A stretch of DNA of 64,000 bases from Nocardiopsis sp. ATB16-24 (GTDB taxonomy: Bacteria > Actinomycetota > Actinomycetes > Streptosporangiales > Streptosporangiaceae). The translations under genes were made by a program, and so were the position numbers. The notes under the pieces were generated by a model. That model did not search any database. It saw nothing but the letters and a program-made list of their open reading frames with translations, and was not told the DNA's origin. The stretch covers positions 186,001-250,000 of the forward strand of contig NZ_JASCXJ010000003.1 of the NCBI RefSeq assembly GCF_030271535.1, given 5' to 3'. This document shows, in pieces, positions 63,886 through 64,000 of the stretch (its first letter is position 1; each line of letters starts with the position of its first letter).

Positions 63886-64000
63886 GTGAAGCCCGTCGCC
63901 TCACCCACCCCTGACACCCAAGAATGGTTCGACCGGATCGACGCCGGAGAACTGACCGTGGCGCACTGTCGAAGCTGCGCGCTTCGGTTCCTGTATCCGC
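63886..64000 (+). CDS. DUF35 zinc-ribbon/OB-fold protein (partial)
   Basis: The window ends 38 codons into this gene. The visible part, including EWFDRIDAGELTVAHCRSCALRFLYP, is the N-terminal helix and first zinc-knuckle half (C-x2-C) of a DUF35 protein. GTG 63886 follows GAAAGGGAAGCC. Stand-alone DUF35 proteins pair with Ltp-type thiolases in steroid and side-chain degradation, so a thiolase gene is expected next. Confidence 0.8.
   Translation, partial: MKPVASPTPDTQEWFDRIDAGELTVAHCRSCALRFLYP

Overview
The window is very GC-rich, densely coded chromosomal DNA from an actinomycete, most likely Nocardiopsaceae (Nocardiopsis, Streptomonospora or Thermobifida relatives). Reasons are the frequent GTG starts, several probable leaderless genes, a paired Scr1-type XRE regulator and DUF397 protein, three F420-dependent luciferase-like enzymes, and a guanidine-III riboswitch that is almost identical, from memory, to the Thermobifida fusca one. 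No rRNA, CRISPR array, intact tRNA or intact transposase was seen.

Positions 1-40,000 look like ordinary chromosome. In order: a YcaQ/AlkX-type DNA glycosylase and a FadE10-type acyl-CoA dehydrogenase (minus strand); exonuclease III and ribokinase; argS and plsX (minus); a KamA-family radical SAM aminomutase; a regulatory patch made of DUF397 protein, Scr1-type regulator, RsbW-like ATPase and STAS protein; glmS and coaA (divergent); a HelD/HelR-like helicase; a DUF998 membrane protein; a tandem universal stress protein; GTP-dependent PEP carboxykinase; two membrane or secreted proteins of unknown role; a LytS/LytTR two-component system lying between two DUF485-ActP-type solute:Na+ symporter pairs; a guanidinium exporter gene under a guanidine-III riboswitch; fdhD; a Cof-type HAD phosphatase; two methyltransferases; a phospholipase D/cardiolipin synthase-like protein; a small basic protein; and a GH31 alpha-xylosidase-like gene with a perfect LacI-type operator.

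Positions 40,033-41,544 carry no intact gene. They hold what looks like the 3' half of a tRNA-Arg(CCT) gene and a decayed DUF2637 gene, a family found in actinomycete integrative elements. I read this as an integration scar.

From 41,545 to the right edge runs a catabolic island of more than 22 kb. It encodes five acyl-CoA dehydrogenase genes (two apparent heteromeric pairs plus one decayed copy), two acyl-CoA synthetases, a KAS III/HMG-CoA-synthase-like protein fused to a DUF35 domain, an SCP-x/Ltp-type thiolase, an HMG-CoA-lyase-like enzyme, a MaoC-type hydratase, two SnoaL-like proteins, three luciferase-like F420 enzymes, three substrate-binding lipoproteins without permeases, a KstR2-like TetR repressor, and the start of another DUF35 protein. 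Five copies of a 14-bp motif resembling the mycobacterial KstR2 operator sit in front of its transcription units. Together the genes suggest uptake, CoA activation, alpha,beta-dehydrogenation, hydration and retro-aldol or thiolytic chain shortening of a branched, hydrophobic carboxylic acid (steroid or terpenoid side chain, or similar). The actual substrate cannot be read from the sequence.
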